From Terriglobia bacterium (GTDB taxonomy: Bacteria > Acidobacteriota > Terriglobia > Terriglobales > Acidobacteriaceae), in assembly GCA_020073665.1 (NCBI GenBank), contig JAIQEU010000006.1, positions 464,773-528,772 of the forward strand: a DNA stretch of 64,000 bases. Reading direction: 5' to 3'. Position numbers and translations under genes: made by a program. The notes below the pieces were generated by a model. The model ran no database searches. It worked only from the letters and a program-made list of their open reading frames with translations, and was not told the DNA's origin. Below are positions 32,794 through 40,469 of the stretch, piece by piece; position 1 is the stretch's first letter; every line of letters begins with the position of its first letter.

Positions 32794-34353
32794 CTACTTC
32801 GCCGGCGGTACTGGATACCGGTGTTCCTGGTCGTAGAACTGGCGGGGTGGATGATCGGAGTGTGCGTCCGGCACCGGCGACTCGCCGATCGAAGTGGTTC
32901 CCAACGCGTTGTTCGCCACCGTGAATCCCGTGGTCGTGGCATACGTGGGTTCATCGAACAGGCTTCCGACGTTTGCGTTCGCGGCTTCGAAAATGCTGAA
33001 GGCTTTTCCTCCGGAGAACGCGGTGGAGACGTAGTCTCCGACCATCAAGCCGGCAAAAGTATTGGGCAGCGAGGATAAAGACATGGGCCCGACCAGCGTA
33101 ACCGGCGAACTCCAGGTGCTGCCGCCGTCGTGAGAAGAAATAAATCCGGAGTCCAGCGCGCAGGTCGCGGCACTGCAGTTTGTCACCGGATAGAAGTAGT
33201 AGGTCAGGCCGATATGCGCTACACCCCCTCCGGTGGCGGGATCCACCGCCAGCCCGGGTATGAAGTGGTCGGCGGTGCTGGTGAGCGAATCAATGGGAAT
33301 GCGGGCTGGGGACGTCCAGATGTTCCCGTCGTTGGAGGTGCTCAATACCAGGTCGTTGGCGGCGCATGAGGTGCGAAAACGGCAATCCTGCCACGCCACG
33401 TACACCGTGCCGGAGCCGTCGACGGCCGCAGACGGCAAAGGCGAGGTACGAAGCGAGCCCGCCACGAGATGGTCGGTGATGGTCGAAATGGTAACCGCTG
33501 GATTCCAGCTGGCGCCGCCGTCGGTGGAAGTGAACGCCAACTGGCTCGCGCCGCTCCAAGCCTCCGCCGGCACCACTACCGTGCCGTTCGGCTGAACCAC
33601 CGGCTGTCCCCCGATCCCGGCATCAAAGCCCGATGTGTTGAGGGCGGGACCCCAAGTCAGGCCCCCGTCCGTCGAAGTGCTCATCCAGATAAGGCCCGCC
33701 GAGCTGGGATCGTCCCATTCCACGTAGCAGTGCCCGTAAAATGGGCTGGTGGCGGTGTCGTCGCAGGCGATCCAGTTCTTATCGGAATCGAAAGTGGCAC
33801 TGATGATGACGGGATTTTGCCAGCTGATGCCGTCGGTGGAGCGGCTTACCGCCACCTGGGCCACGGCCAGGATAGGCAAGGTGGAAATCATCCACACCCC
33901 GTGGGCAGCATCGAATGCGACCGCAGGATCACTGACGGCGGTGTAGCTGCCGCCCTGGAAGACGGTGAGCCCGGGCAGAAATCCGCTGGTCCAGGTTGTT
34001 CCCGAGTCCAGGGAGGTGGCGAAGCCGATATCGGAGGCGCCTCCGCCAAAAATGCGTCCCACCTGGAAAGCGCTCACGATGGTAGAGCCAAACGCGGATG
34101 CCCCGGCCTCGACTTCCGTCTTGTGCTGGCTGCTGCTGTTGCTGAAGGTATCGGTGCTCAAGGTGGTGAGCGGAACCCCAAACTTAACCGGCGGCGGTGG
34201 TTGCATCACACTCGAAGCGCCACCCCCTCCGCAGCCCACCATGGAGAAAGCCCAGGCAGCGACGAAAGCCAGCACGGTAGTTGCTCTGCAGGGTACGCGG
34301 CGCCCGAAGCGGGTAGGGACGACCTCAGTAATTCTCATAACAAATGAATTCAT
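32794..34353 (-). CDS. BNR-repeat (sialidase-like) lipoprotein
   Basis: 519 aa from the ATG at 34353. The N-terminus has a signal segment ending in SMVGC followed by a glycine run, consistent with a lipoprotein. At least four Asp-box/BNR motifs are present (STDGGLTWGP, STDGGASWNP, TSNDGNIWTSP, SHDGGSTWSSP), the beta-turn hallmark of six-bladed sialidase-like propellers. The Arg triad of true sialidases is not evident, so glycosidase activity should not be assumed. The gene ends 104 bp after the lpxD start; it follows the DUF-type small gene by 19 bp. Confidence 0.82.
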   Translation of the reverse strand: MNSFVMRITEVVPTRFGRRVPCRATTVLAFVAAWAFSMVGCGGGGASSVMQPPPPVKFGVPLTTLSTDTFSNSSSQHKTEVEAGASAFGSTIVSAFQVGRIFGGGASDIGFATSLDSGTTWTSGFLPGLTVFQGGSYTAVSDPAVAFDAAHGVWMISTLPILAVAQVAVSRSTDGISWQNPVIISATFDSDKNWIACDDTATSPFYGHCYVEWDDPSSAGLIWMSTSTDGGLTWGPALNTSGFDAGIGGQPVVQPNGTVVVPAEAWSGASQLAFTSTDGGASWNPAVTISTITDHLVAGSLRTSPLPSAAVDGSGTVYVAWQDCRFRTSCAANDLVLSTSNDGNIWTSPARIPIDSLTSTADHFIPGLAVDPATGGGVAHIGLTYYFYPVTNCSAATCALDSGFISSHDGGSTWSSPVTLVGPMSLSSLPNTFAGLMVGDYVSTAFSGGKAFSIFEAANANVGSLFDEPTYATTTGFTVANNALGTTSIGESPVPDAHSDHPPRQFYDQEHRYPVPPAK

Positions 34354-34372
34354 GGCAGGGAACACTGCTACT

Positions 34373-34852
34373 TTACTCCTCGAACATCGGCACCTGCCGG
34401 GTGTCATCGGTGATGCCTTTGCGGCGACGGCGGGTGGCTCCAATCACCGCCAGCACGGTCAACGAATCCAGAGCCGTACGAGGCACGAAGATGCGCTGGG
34501 TGTTGGAGCGCAAGTCCGGAGGATTGACCAGAAATCCCTCTGCCACGCTCTGAGTGAGATCGTTGGGCATCATGCCCTCCAGGACCTCATTGTCTTTGAA
34601 GCGGAGCCGTACCCAAAGTCCCTCGGTGCGCGGGCGGCTGGTGAAGGTCTTGCGGGTGAGAGCGTCGGCGTCGCCAAACTCGCGCACAAAATACACGCCC
34701 TTAATGTCGCGAAGTTCAATGGCTACGACATTGCCGGAAGTATTCAGCAACTCCAGCTTGCCCTCGTGCACAAAATTGGACGGAGCTACGTAACCGTTAA
34801 TCGAGTCCCGGTCCATTTTGCGAACGACGACCTTCTTGTGGGTGGAAGGCAT
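34373..34852 (-). CDS. Conserved hypothetical protein, possibly DUF6982-like
   Basis: 159 aa, soluble, mixed alpha/beta: KKVVVRKMDRDSINGYVAP, GKLELLNTSGNVVAIELRD, VYFVREFGD, then SRPRTEGLWVRLRFKDNEVLEG and FVPRTALDSLTVLAVIG, ending in a basic then acidic tail. The pattern resembles Acidobacteriota proteins labelled DUF6982, but I recall this only loosely. It is upstream of the BNR lipoprotein by 19 bp and divergent from the cca gene. No signal peptide. Confidence 0.7.
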   Translation of the reverse strand: MPSTHKKVVVRKMDRDSINGYVAPSNFVHEGKLELLNTSGNVVAIELRDIKGVYFVREFGDADALTRKTFTSRPRTEGLWVRLRFKDNEVLEGMMPNDLTQSVAEGFLVNPPDLRSNTQRIFVPRTALDSLTVLAVIGATRRRRKGITDDTRQVPMFEE

Positions 34853-35052
34853 GCTGGTCTGGGTGAAAGGGCCGAGTGCCGGGGGTTTCCGTCACCGAGC
34901 GCTTAAGCTGATTCTCGCACTTTTCCGTCGAAACTTAAGAGTCATCGTGTTCGCAGTAGCCAAATTGTTAACCTTGTGTTATTTTGATTAGCTTGCCAGC
35001 AACCATCTCAACGCGTATAAGTCAAGTAAATAGAGTTAGTTACGTGGAACCG

Positions 35053-35077
35053 GCTCCGGCCGCGACGGGGCCGGAGC
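35053..35077. repeat. Strong GC hairpin in the cca leader region
   Basis: GCTCCGGCC (35053-35061) and GGCCGGAGC (35069-35077) pair perfectly over nine bases with a 7-nt loop. There is no T-run after it. It sits 63 bp before the nucleotidyltransferase start, following an AT-rich patch at about 34960-35040 that may hold the promoter. Confidence 0.6.
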
Positions 35078-35140
35078 GCTGCCCTGTGGAAATCTCGAAT
35101 TGGGCCCCGCAGTCTGCGGTTCGGTACTCGTAAACCAAGC

Positions 35141-36688
35141 ATGGCGGATTACATCTACACCATGGAAATCCGGCTGACGCCGCACCAGCAGCGTGGCGTC
35201 ACGCTGGTGCAGGACATTGCGCGTGCCGCGGGCATGAACATCTACCTGACGGGTGGGGCGGTGCGCGACATTATCAGCGGGTTGCCCATCCGCGACCTCG
35301 ACTTCACCGTACAGGGAAATCCGTTGAAGTTGCAGAAAGAACTGGAGCGCGCCGGATCCCTGATTTCGGCGGCGGACGATGACCGCAAAACTCTCTACCT
35401 GGTTCTCCCCGGCAATGTGCGCGCGGAAATCAGCATGGCCCGCATCGAGCACTACGAGAAAGCTGGAAAGCCGCCGGTCATTTCCCCTGCGACCCTGATT
35501 GAAGACCTGCGCCGCCGCGATTTCACCGTGAACGCCATGGCGCTGTCGCTGAACCCGGGTTCCCGCGGGCTACTGATGGATCCGTTCAACGGGGCCGCCG
35601 ACATCGAAGCCAAGGTCATCCGCATCCTGCACAACTACGCTTTCGTGGAGGACCCTTCGCGGCTGATTCGCGCCACCCGATTTGCCGCGCGCTTCCACTG
35701 GCCGATTGAGGAACGTACCCAGGCACGCTACGAGTCGGCCAAAGAAAACAATTACATCGAGTACATTACCGACCACGCCATCGGGTCCGAGATTGAGCAG
35801 TTGGCGTACGAAGACGATCCCTTGCACATCCTGCGGGTGCTGGAAAAAGAGAACTGGCTCAAGGTTTTGAACCCGCGCTGGACTACCGCCAAGGTGGATG
35901 CAGCAGGCCTGGGACAGCTGCTGAAGACGCGCCAGCAGATGAACGAACTGGGTTACACGCCGGACCCGGCGCCGGCAGTGATGTACTTCCTCACCTCGCG
36001 CCTGGGCGACAAGGATGTCGCCGACATGCGCAAGGCGATCCCGCGCAAGGACCTGGTGCAAGCCTGGCGCGACTTGGATGACCATGCCAAAGACCTGGCC
36101 AAGCGCCTGACCAGCAAGGAAGCCGCTACCCCGTCACGCACCTGGAAACTGCTATCGGAAGCACGTCCGGAGATGATCTTGTTCCTGGCCGTGACCGCGC
36201 GGCAACAGGCGGTGGCGCAGAAGATCAAGAATTTCTTCACCAAGTGGCGGCAGATCCAGCAGAAGGTTCCGCTGCCGGAGATGACGGAACTGCACATCAC
36301 CCCGCAACTGCCGGAGTATCCGAAGATTGCCCACGATGTGTTCATGCTGTTGCTGGACGGGAAGCTGCGTTCGCGTACTGAGATACTGAAGTTCTTGAAG
36401 CCCTTGGCGCCTCCTCCTCCTCCGCCGCCTCCTCCTCCGCCCGCGAAACGTGGACGGGCCGCCAAGGCGGCTGCCGCAGTCCAAGCCGCTGCAGTGCCCG
36501 TGGCCAGAGAGCAGGCCGGCAAGAAGAAGGGGAAAGCTGCGGCTGCGACGCCACCGGCGGCAGCCAGCGCAAAAGCCGTGGTCCCGACTCCAGCGAAAGC
36601 GCCAGCGCCGAAGCACGTCCACCCCAAGAAGCCTGCCAAGGCTCCAGCAAAGAGCGCTAAGAAAGCCAAGGGGAAGACAAGGCGTTAG
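35141..36688 (+). CDS. cca: tRNA nucleotidyltransferase / poly(A) polymerase-family protein with histone-H1-like tail
   Basis: 515 aa. The nucleotidyltransferase head has YLTGGAVRDIISGLPIRDLDF (GG and DxD metal site), RRRDFTVNAMAL and LMDPFNGAADIEA, then the neck VEDPSRLIRATRFAARF. This is the class II CCA-adding/poly(A) polymerase family; the CCA enzyme is likely but not proved. From about 415 the sequence turns into a proline run followed by a tail of about 80 residues of Lys, Ala and Pro (AKRGRAAKAAAA, KKKGKAA, PKKPAKAPAKSAKKAKGK), like bacterial histone H1-type DNA/RNA-binding tails. The start has no clear ribosome-binding site; ATG at 35162 is an alternative. Confidence 0.85.
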   Translation: MADYIYTMEIRLTPHQQRGVTLVQDIARAAGMNIYLTGGAVRDIISGLPIRDLDFTVQGNPLKLQKELERAGSLISAADDDRKTLYLVLPGNVRAEISMARIEHYEKAGKPPVISPATLIEDLRRRDFTVNAMALSLNPGSRGLLMDPFNGAADIEAKVIRILHNYAFVEDPSRLIRATRFAARFHWPIEERTQARYESAKENNYIEYITDHAIGSEIEQLAYEDDPLHILRVLEKENWLKVLNPRWTTAKVDAAGLGQLLKTRQQMNELGYTPDPAPAVMYFLTSRLGDKDVADMRKAIPRKDLVQAWRDLDDHAKDLAKRLTSKEAATPSRTWKLLSEARPEMILFLAVTARQQAVAQKIKNFFTKWRQIQQKVPLPEMTELHITPQLPEYPKIAHDVFMLLLDGKLRSRTEILKFLKPLAPPPPPPPPPPPAKRGRAAKAAAAVQAAAVPVAREQAGKKKGKAAAATPPAAASAKAVVPTPAKAPAPKHVHPKKPAKAPAKSAKKAKGKTRR

Positions 36689-36925
36689 ACGCGGCGATTG
36701 TCAACAGCTAGCGGCCGATGCCTTGCTCATCGTGCGTGACAATGACACGACTGCAGTCGCGCCCTCCCAAACGCATTTCTAAAGAGGTTCCGAGATGCAC
36801 TCCGATTCCGAGACAAGACACTGTTTTGTTCGGACCTTTCGCTCTCCCAATTGCTCTTCTGCAACAGCTATCCGCGCCGCCCTATTCACGTCTACTTTGA
36901 CATGTTCTGACAGTGAGGCGAATCC

Positions 36926-37543
36926 ATGCGAAGGATTTGGTTACTGGCTATTCTGCTCGGAGTCAATCTTGCAGCGGGGGCACAGCAAGCCGACCAACTG
37001 AAACCCGCTTACGATTTTTCCTTGCCGCGTGAAGAGCGAATCAAGCTGGCGACGAGCGGTGCGCCGCCAGAGATTTCTGACAAAGCAACCGTGTATGTAC
37101 TGGAACGTACAGGCTACGTGAAGGTGCACGACGGCAGCAACGGCTTCACCTGCATTGTGGACCGGGAAACGCCGCTGACCATGGAGCCGGAGTGCTTCGA
37201 CGCCGAGGGCACAGCGACCACCCTGCTGACCCGCTTTTATGCCGAGGAGCAACGCGCGCGGGGGGTAAGTGAGCAACAGATCGCCGCCGACATCGAAGCC
37301 GGGTACAAGAGCGGAAAGTTTCAGCCGCCACGCAAGCCCGGAATCGTCTACATGATGTCAGAACAGAATCATGTACTGAATCCACAGACCAATCAGATCA
37401 TCCACTTCGGTCCCCACCTGATGTTTTACGCTCCTTACGCCACTGACAAGGACATCGGCAATCCTCCGTCCGAGCGAGGCATGCCATTTCTGGTGCATGC
37501 CGGCCGTCCCGATGCGCTCATCATCGTGGTGCCGCGGCAATAG
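36926..37543 (+). CDS. Exported hypothetical protein
   Basis: 205 aa, not recognised. A signal peptide is clear (MRRIWLLAILLGVNLAAGAQ). The mature part contains VYVLERTGYVKVHDGSNGF, a CIVDRETPLTMEPECFD segment with two cysteines that could form a disulfide, then PGIVYMMSEQNHVLNP, HFGPHLMFYAPYATDKDIG, and a final IIVVPRQ. No membrane anchor. It lies alone between the cca gene and the first kinase, with 237 bp upstream that show no gene. Confidence 0.72.
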   Translation: MRRIWLLAILLGVNLAAGAQQADQLKPAYDFSLPREERIKLATSGAPPEISDKATVYVLERTGYVKVHDGSNGFTCIVDRETPLTMEPECFDAEGTATTLLTRFYAEEQRARGVSEQQIAADIEAGYKSGKFQPPRKPGIVYMMSEQNHVLNPQTNQIIHFGPHLMFYAPYATDKDIGNPPSERGMPFLVHAGRPDALIIVVPRQ

Positions 37544-37601
37544 ATGTGATCAGTGGTTCGCAGTCGGTTGGCACCGGATAGGTGGCCGTGGGCTCAGCAG
37601 G

Positions 37602-37607
37602 TATAAT
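37602..37607 (+). promoter_or_regulatory. Putative -10 box for the first Ser/Thr kinase
   Basis: TATAAT only 11 bp before the ATG at 37619 would give a very short leader or leaderless mRNA. No good -35 element is at the standard distance. Confidence 0.35.
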
Positions 37608-37618
37608 CTCGGCTACTC

Positions 37619-40312
37619 ATGGCCCTCACCTCTGGCACCAAGCTTGGACCGTATGAGATTCTCGCCTCCCTCGGCGCAGGCGGCATGGGTGAGGTGTATC
37701 GCGCACGCGATACTCGCCTCGATCGCCAGGTGGCTATCAAGGTGCTGGCCACGCATCTCTCTGCTTCCCCGGAACTGAAGCAGCGGCTGGAGCGTGAGGC
37801 CCGGGCCATTTCCTCCTTGAACCATCCCCACATCTGCCACCTGTATGACATCGGCTCGCAGGGTGGAACCGACTACCTGGTGATGGAGTTGCTGGAAGGG
37901 GAGACGGCCGCCGAGCGAGTCCGCAAGGGTGCTCTGCCGCTGAACGAAGTGTTGAAGATGGGCGCCGAGGTGGCGGATGCCCTGGAGGTTGCACATCGCG
38001 CCGGCATCGTGCACCGCGATTTGAAGCCGGCGAACATCATGCTGACCAAGTCTGGCGCCAAGCTGATGGACTTTGGTTTGGCCAAGCCGCTCGGCATGAA
38101 CCCATCCGCAACCGGGACCGCGCCTTCGTTCACCGCGGTGGCGACTATGAGCGGTCCCAGCCCAATGAGTCCGCTCACCACCGCGGGCAGTATTGTTGGG
38201 ACCATCCAGTACATGTCCCCGGAGCAGATCGAGGGCAGAGAAGCGGACGCGCGCAGCGACATTTTCGCATTAGGCGCGGTGCTGTACGAATTGTCCACAG
38301 GAAAGCGTGCCTTCGAGGGCAAGAGCCAGATCTCGGTGGCATCTTCGATCCTGGAAAAAGATCCGGAGCCGATCAGTGCCGTCAAACCCATGACCCCGCC
38401 CGCGTTCGAGTATGTGGTGACGACCTGCCTGCAGAAAAATCCGGAAGAGCGTTTCCAGACCGCACACGATATCAAGCTGCAACTGCGATGGATTGCCGAA
38501 GGAGGGTCGTCGCCGGCCACCCCGGTCGTGGCGCTGTCCCCGCGCCCCCCGCGAGCACGCGTCGCTTGGGCAGCGGTTGTAGCCCTGGCGGTTGCCTTAG
38601 GCGCAGTGGCGGGAGTGCTGCTTAGCCGCCCCAGTCAGCCGGTTCGTACCATTCGCACCGTCATTGCTCCTCCGGAGAACAATACCTTCCGGCTGACCGG
38701 CGACGTGGCCGGGCCGCCCGAACTCTCGCCGGATGGCGCCTACGTCGCGTTTACGGCGGGCGCAGCGGATGGGAAAGTCATGCTCTGGGTTCGTCCCATG
38801 GACAAGCTTGAGGCGCATGCTTTGCCGGGCACGGAGAATTCGACATTTCCATTCTGGTCGCCGGACAGCCGGGCCGTGGGCTTCTTCGCCGACGGCAAGC
38901 TGAAGAGCATCGATCTGAACGGCGGTTCGCCGCTGGTGATTTGCGACGCACCCCAGGCCCGCGGAGGCACGTGGGGACCCGAGGGGACGATTCTGCTGGC
39001 CGTGGACACGCAATCGCCCATATCGCGGGTCAACGCCAACGGCGGGACCCCGGTTCCGGTTACCAAGCTCGATCCCAGCGAGCACACCTCACATCGCTGG
39101 CCCTACCTGCTCCCCGATGGCAAACACTTTCTTTATGTCGCCGTCAATCACGATTCCTCAAAATCCAACAATGACGCGGTCTATTTTGCTTCCCTGGATG
39201 GCACCGAGAACCACCTTTTGTTCCGCTCTCTCTCCAATGCGGTCTACGCCAGCGGTATGGTGTTGTTCGCCCAAGGCAACCAGTTGATGGCGCAGCGGCT
39301 GGACCCGTCATCGGGAAAGCTCAGCGGAGACGCGCAGATCGTAGCCAACGGAGTTGCCAATGATCTCAGCACCTGGCACATGGATGCCTCTGCATCCGGT
39401 GCCGGGCTGCTGGTGATGGGCAGTGGTGGAGCCCCCGACTGGCAACTCATCTGGGTAGATCGCACGGGGAAGCGGATTGGCATTGCGGCCGAAAAGCTCG
39501 CGAACCTGCAATTTGCACGTTTGTCACCGCAAGGCGACCGGATCGCGCTGCAGATTGATACCGGCGCCAACGATATCTGGGTGCTTGACGTCGCCCGTGG
39601 GATACGCACCCGGCTCACGTTCGGTCCGGTTTCGAACAACTATCCGGTGTGGTCGCCCGACGGCAAGTGGATCGCCTACGCCTCCGATCGCGGCGGACGT
39701 TATCACCTGTATCGCAAGCCTGCCGACGGCAGCGGGGCCGAAGAACTTCTGCTGGACGATGACCAGTTCATCTCTGCCAACGATTGGTCACGCGATGGTA
39801 AGTACCTGATCTATTCTCGCGGACCTTTCGTGGGGAATGGCGAGGAGATTTGGGCGGTGCCGGTGGATGGGGACCGCAAGCCGTTCCTGGTGGTACCGCA
39901 CGGCATACACGGTTTTGCCGCCGGAGGAAGGATCTCGCCCGACGGCCGCTGGTTGGCCTACACCTCCAGCGAATCCGGTCAAGCGGAGGTGTACGTCGTA
40001 CCCTTCCGCGGCGGGCAGGGGAAATGGCAGATTTCGCAGAACGGGGGCAATGGGCCGCTGTGGAGCGCGGATGGCAAAGGGCTCTTTTTCGCGAACCTCA
40101 CTTACACCGTTTTCGAGGTACCGGTGAAGCAACTGGGCGACAACACCCTGCAATTCGGCGCCGCCGAACAACTGGTGACGAATACCTCCAGCCAGCTTTT
40201 TTTCTTTGATGTCACCCCGGACCAATCCAAAATCCTTCTTAACGTAATCTCCCAGCAGGTAAACCAATCCATCACCGTGGTGACTAACTGGACGGAAGGG
40301 CTGAAGCAGTGA
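37619..40312 (+). CDS. Membrane Ser/Thr protein kinase with PD40 beta-propeller
   Basis: 897 aa. Residues 12-285 are a PknB-like kinase: GAGGMGEVY loop, VAIK (K41), HRDLKPAN (catalytic D134), DFG (D151) and MSPEQIEG as the activation-segment end. A transmembrane segment follows (AAVVALAVALGAVAGVLL, about 320-337). The outside part is a WD40-like/TolB-type PD40 propeller with blades such as SPDGAYVAFTAGAADGKV, WSPDGKWIAYASDRGG and SPDGRWLAYTSSESGQAEV. So the cytoplasmic kinase is coupled to a sensor-like periplasmic propeller. The ligand and targets are unknown. Likely monocistronic. Confidence 0.94.
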   Translation: MALTSGTKLGPYEILASLGAGGMGEVYRARDTRLDRQVAIKVLATHLSASPELKQRLEREARAISSLNHPHICHLYDIGSQGGTDYLVMELLEGETAAERVRKGALPLNEVLKMGAEVADALEVAHRAGIVHRDLKPANIMLTKSGAKLMDFGLAKPLGMNPSATGTAPSFTAVATMSGPSPMSPLTTAGSIVGTIQYMSPEQIEGREADARSDIFALGAVLYELSTGKRAFEGKSQISVASSILEKDPEPISAVKPMTPPAFEYVVTTCLQKNPEERFQTAHDIKLQLRWIAEGGSSPATPVVALSPRPPRARVAWAAVVALAVALGAVAGVLLSRPSQPVRTIRTVIAPPENNTFRLTGDVAGPPELSPDGAYVAFTAGAADGKVMLWVRPMDKLEAHALPGTENSTFPFWSPDSRAVGFFADGKLKSIDLNGGSPLVICDAPQARGGTWGPEGTILLAVDTQSPISRVNANGGTPVPVTKLDPSEHTSHRWPYLLPDGKHFLYVAVNHDSSKSNNDAVYFASLDGTENHLLFRSLSNAVYASGMVLFAQGNQLMAQRLDPSSGKLSGDAQIVANGVANDLSTWHMDASASGAGLLVMGSGGAPDWQLIWVDRTGKRIGIAAEKLANLQFARLSPQGDRIALQIDTGANDIWVLDVARGIRTRLTFGPVSNNYPVWSPDGKWIAYASDRGGRYHLYRKPADGSGAEELLLDDDQFISANDWSRDGKYLIYSRGPFVGNGEEIWAVPVDGDRKPFLVVPHGIHGFAAGGRISPDGRWLAYTSSESGQAEVYVVPFRGGQGKWQISQNGGNGPLWSADGKGLFFANLTYTVFEVPVKQLGDNTLQFGAAEQLVTNTSSQLFFFDVTPDQSKILLNVISQQVNQSITVVTNWTEGLKQ

Positions 40313-40469
40313 GGTACGTGCGGTGGTGATCTTCGGGGGCTGACCTCACAGACGCGCCGGTTGTAGCACCAATTTGGGAACCAGCCGCGTTGTAGGGTGC
40401 AGGTTCCTTGTCTGTTCCTTGGTGCCAGCGGCCTAAAATGATTGGGGGAGGGGAGGGAGATTCTTCCCC

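Noticed and set aside
32794..34353. True sialidase
   Set aside because: Asp-box turns are present but the catalytic Arg triad could not be traced.
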